A model generated the notes under the pieces. That model ran no database searches and had not been told where the DNA came from. It saw nothing but the letters and a program-made list of their open reading frames with translations. The position numbers and the translations under genes were made by a program. 64,000 nucleotides of DNA from Vigna angularis (taxonomy: Eukaryota > Streptophyta > Magnoliopsida > Fabales > Fabaceae): NCBI RefSeq assembly GCF_016808095.1, contig NC_068975.1, forward strand, positions 31,767,001 through 31,831,000, written 5' to 3'. Positions 61,196 to 64,000 of the stretch are shown here, one piece after another (positions within the stretch are counted from its first letter, which is position 1; each line of letters starts with the position of its first letter).

Positions 61196-63242
61196 AATTA
61201 CCAATGGTAAAAAAAAAACTTTCAACCTTTACAAAACAATTCTTTATTTGATTATTGGAAGAAATGTAACTTGGTCGTTTTTATATCATTCACATTTCTT
61301 CTTATCAAATTCCATAGAACATCCACTGCATTGACAGTGCAAGAGAGCTTTGAATAGATCTTCAAAAAGGATTCAGTAGAAGCAACAGTTTTAGAAGGTT
61401 TGATATTCATGAGTTAAGGTAAAAGATCTCTTTCTACTTTTTTCCATCGACTAAAAACTCTTTTGGATGAATCCAACACGAAACTGTGAATCTTGTGGCG
61501 AATATAAGAAACATTATCTGTTTTTGAAAGGTCTCGACCACTTTTATCATGTTCTCTAAACTCAAATCCTTCTAATGATCCTTATCTTCAATTTCCCATT
61601 TCTTTCATTCTTCAACATAAAAGAAAGAAAGAAAGAACAGCAATCAAACAATCCTAGTGTTGATCCTACTCTCTTTTTCGTTTCTTCCTCCAATTATACA
61701 TCACAACATTAAGGTATTTCCTTGTCCAACAAAAGCTCTAGTCTCTAAATGTGGTTTGAAATTATTTCATAATGAAGTGCATGCGCAATGATATTCAACA
61801 AAACAAGAAGACAAAAAATCCCAAAAGAAAGTCTTGTTTCACGCCCAGCAGCTACATTCGTTCAAGAATTTGAAGAAAGAATGAGTAAAGCAACAAGTAT
61901 ATAAGCGATGAAGATATTTAAGAGGAGTATGAAGAATACACATCCAATCCATATATACAAACTGAATACATGTTTGATTAAAATAATACCTGGACCAATA
62001 AGAATTGTGGGTTCAAATTGACAAACTACAGTAAAGATAAAATGAGTGTGAAGTGTGCTAAAGATGTCTGAGGTATCAAACTCTTTTATGTTGCAATGAA
62101 AGCTTCGATTTGCTGTATTTAGAAGTGTTCATTCCAATGATATTCAACAAAACAGTGATCAATTTGGTCTGAGCATTTCAGAAGTTTCTGCTTATATAAT
62201 GTCACCACAAATTCGAATGTCAAATACATGGATGGCAAAGGGTTTATATTACTTTTCACATGATTTATTATACAAATACAAATTGCATGTCATTTTTTTG
62301 CAAGTAATTTGTTCAGACTCGGTGTTCTCTGTACTCGTATTCCTTTTCCCTACAGCTCCATCATAAGAACAATGAACTTTTCTGCTTTAGAAATCAGAAC
62401 CAAGTTGAGGAGAAGACCAGACATAAAAGGGTACGTTGACCTCCTTTGAGAAGCTCCAGAACAATTTCTTCACTCTAATGCATTAGGTGCTTATCTCCTG
62501 AGATCAAACCAGAACCTGACGAATATAAGATGGCCTTTTAAATTGCATCATCTTTTGTGCATTTTCTAAGCTACATATGCTGGTCAACCAATCGAAATTC
62601 CAAAAACATTTTCAGCGGGCATAACTTCATTGCAAGGAAGCATGAGAATAGATGTTTATTATAACATGTTAGCACAAGATAAATTACATGCATGCACTGC
62701 TACATTTTTAGTAGAATTGGTATAAGAAGTTACTTTCTCACTTTCTAAAAACTGAGGGAAAACTATCAAGATTCAGTATTGTGGTAAAAGTGTGATGCAA
62801 AGTTCAGCTAACACTGATGGCTTATCTTTCTCTGTGTGCCGTTTTCATCTATACGATGTTATGTGCCATTCTGCTTAGTACTCAGTTTCAATTCACGAAT
62901 CAGGATTGGGTGATATAATATTTTATTAACAGCTATCTATTGAGGAGCCCCATGGTTCAGAGGCAACCTTATTAGTTTATACATCCCGTTATAATATATG
63001 TCTTCGCAGAATCAAACACAATCACCACATTGCAGTGGAACATTTTGCAAAAAGTATGTGAAACACCACTTCATAACATGTCCATGAACTCACTGAATCT
63101 TTATATATAGATCGTATCATTAATTCATTACATACATAGTTCAGAAGGAAAATAATAAATACAACACAAAAAAACGTTTCCGCTTTAGTCTTAGAAACAC
63201 ATTATATAATAATGATAATGATAAGAATACCTACAAATTGCA

Positions 63243-64000
63243 CTATTGCAAGGCATTTGCACCAGCCACGATTTCCAGAATTTCACCAGTGATCTTAGCC
63301 TGGCGCTCCCTATTGTAGACAATGGACAACCTCTTCTTCAAATCTGAAGCATTGTCCGTTGCACTGCTCATAGCACTCATTCTTGCAGCGAGTTCACTGG
63401 CCAGAGACTCCTGCAAGGCCCTCAGTATCTGGCTGTTCAAATACAAAGGCAACAAAGCATCAAGGATCTGAACTGGGTCTTGCTCAAACTGCAAAATTGG
63501 TGAGTAATCAGCAGTCTTAGTCCTCACAACATCTCTCTCCACAGTCAACTTTCCCTCCTTGGTGGTCAACCTGAAGAACTCATCTTCAGCAGCATCAACA
63601 CACACACCGTTGATATCACAAATCTCTCCTTTCGGTGACAGTGGAAGCAAAGTGTGAATCACGGGATCTGACTTCACCAATGACACAAACTTAGTGTACA
63701 GAAGCTCCACTTTGTCAACCTCTTCGCTCACGAACAGTGAGAAAACATCATCAGCTATAGCCTGAGCTTCCTTAGCAGTTGGAAGTGAACCACCTTCTAG
63801 AAACCTGTCAACTGGTATATAAGGCCTTCGAAGGAAATAAGAGTTACCCTTTTTGCCAACACTGATGACAGTGTATTCCAAACCAAGTTCCTTCAAGTCC
63901 TTAATTCTACTCTCGGCTTTCTTTATAATTGCGTTGTTGAAGCCGCCGCAGAGGCCGCGATCACCAGTGCACACGACAAGTGCAACCTTCTTCACTGGCC
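63243..64000 (-). CDS. ATPC: Chloroplast ATP synthase gamma chain, partial (N-terminus beyond the window)
   Basis: 252 residues are visible, ending in TAG at 63243. The frame runs on past 64000, so about 120 N-terminal residues (transit peptide and first helix) are missing. Gamma is the rotor shaft of CF1 in the thylakoid ATP synthase. Recognisable parts are ALVVCTGDRGLCGGFNN near the visible start, the chloroplast-specific redox insert EICDINGVC with its two regulatory cysteines, and the C-terminal helix RMSAMSSATDNASDLKKRL that enters the alpha3-beta3 ring. The cysteine pair marks it as the light/thioredoxin-regulated plastid form rather than the mitochondrial one. No intron is seen in this part. 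Confidence 0.95.
   Translation of the reverse strand, partial: PVKKVALVVCTGDRGLCGGFNNAIIKKAESRIKDLKELGLEYTVISVGKKGNSYFLRRPYIPVDRFLEGGSLPTAKEAQAIADDVFSLFVSEEVDKVELLYTKFVSLVKSDPVIHTLLPLSPKGEICDINGVCVDAAEDEFFRLTTKEGKLTVERDVVRTKTADYSPILQFEQDPVQILDALLPLYLNSQILRALQESLASELAARMSAMSSATDNASDLKKRLSIVYNRERQAKITGEILEIVAGANALQ

Larger units (their letters stand above)
56829..63242. other. Long AT-rich intergenic region between atpC and SS3
   Basis: No gene was recognised over 6.4 kb. It contains an 86-bp AT microsatellite, an LTR- or TRIM-like fragment near 60.3 kb and a 90-bp tandem repeat near 61.0 kb (listed separately). The last several hundred bases are probably the atpC 3' UTR. Confidence 0.55.

Overview
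The window is plant nuclear DNA: AT-rich intergenic sequence, GT-AG introns, a MIR171 locus, a plastid starch synthase, a plastid ATP-synthase subunit and several LTR retrotransposons. Gene structures and the 1165-residue starch synthase III point to a phaseoloid legume (Phaseolus/Vigna/Glycine type). That assignment is inference from memory of the families; no search was run.

Layout. 1-6.2 kb: an ankyrin-repeat/ANKRD13-like gene (+, two exons) and intergenic DNA. 6.2-11.85 kb: a young, apparently intact Ty1/copia element (-) with a perfect 5-bp target duplication. 13.1-14.25 kb: an ATG8 autophagy gene (-, five coding exons). 17.07-20.39 kb: a hAT-like non-autonomous DNA transposon (8-bp target duplication) containing a solo LTR with its own 5-bp target duplication. 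24.7-24.85 kb: a MIR171 hairpin (+). 27.0-31.3 kb: a decayed, 5'-truncated copy of the same copia family lying between diverged inverted arms. 31.57-32.45 kb: the tail of another retroelement with a 45-bp tandem repeat. 35.7-36.2 kb: an S40/DUF584 senescence-regulator gene (-). 39.55-56.46 kb: a complete 16-exon starch synthase III gene (-), whose intron 14 carries a Ty3/gypsy chromovirus in opposite orientation and whose intron 8 holds a probable related solo LTR. 63.24 kb to the end: the 3' two-thirds of the chloroplast ATP synthase gamma gene (-).

How the genes relate. The host genes are independent transcription units. Two act in plastids (SS3 in starch synthesis, AtpC in photophosphorylation). 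ATG8 acts in autophagy, and S40 and miR171 are regulators. The rest is layered transposon history. The most unusual signals are (i) in the copia element, an exact 13-nt complementarity between the LTR and the segment where the primer-binding site should lie, suggesting non-tRNA or self-priming; (ii) a 44-bp tandem duplication that copies the splice donor of SS3 exon 3; and (iii) a gypsy element with nearly identical LTRs but a heavily broken gag-pol, inserted 24 nt from an SS3 splice donor.
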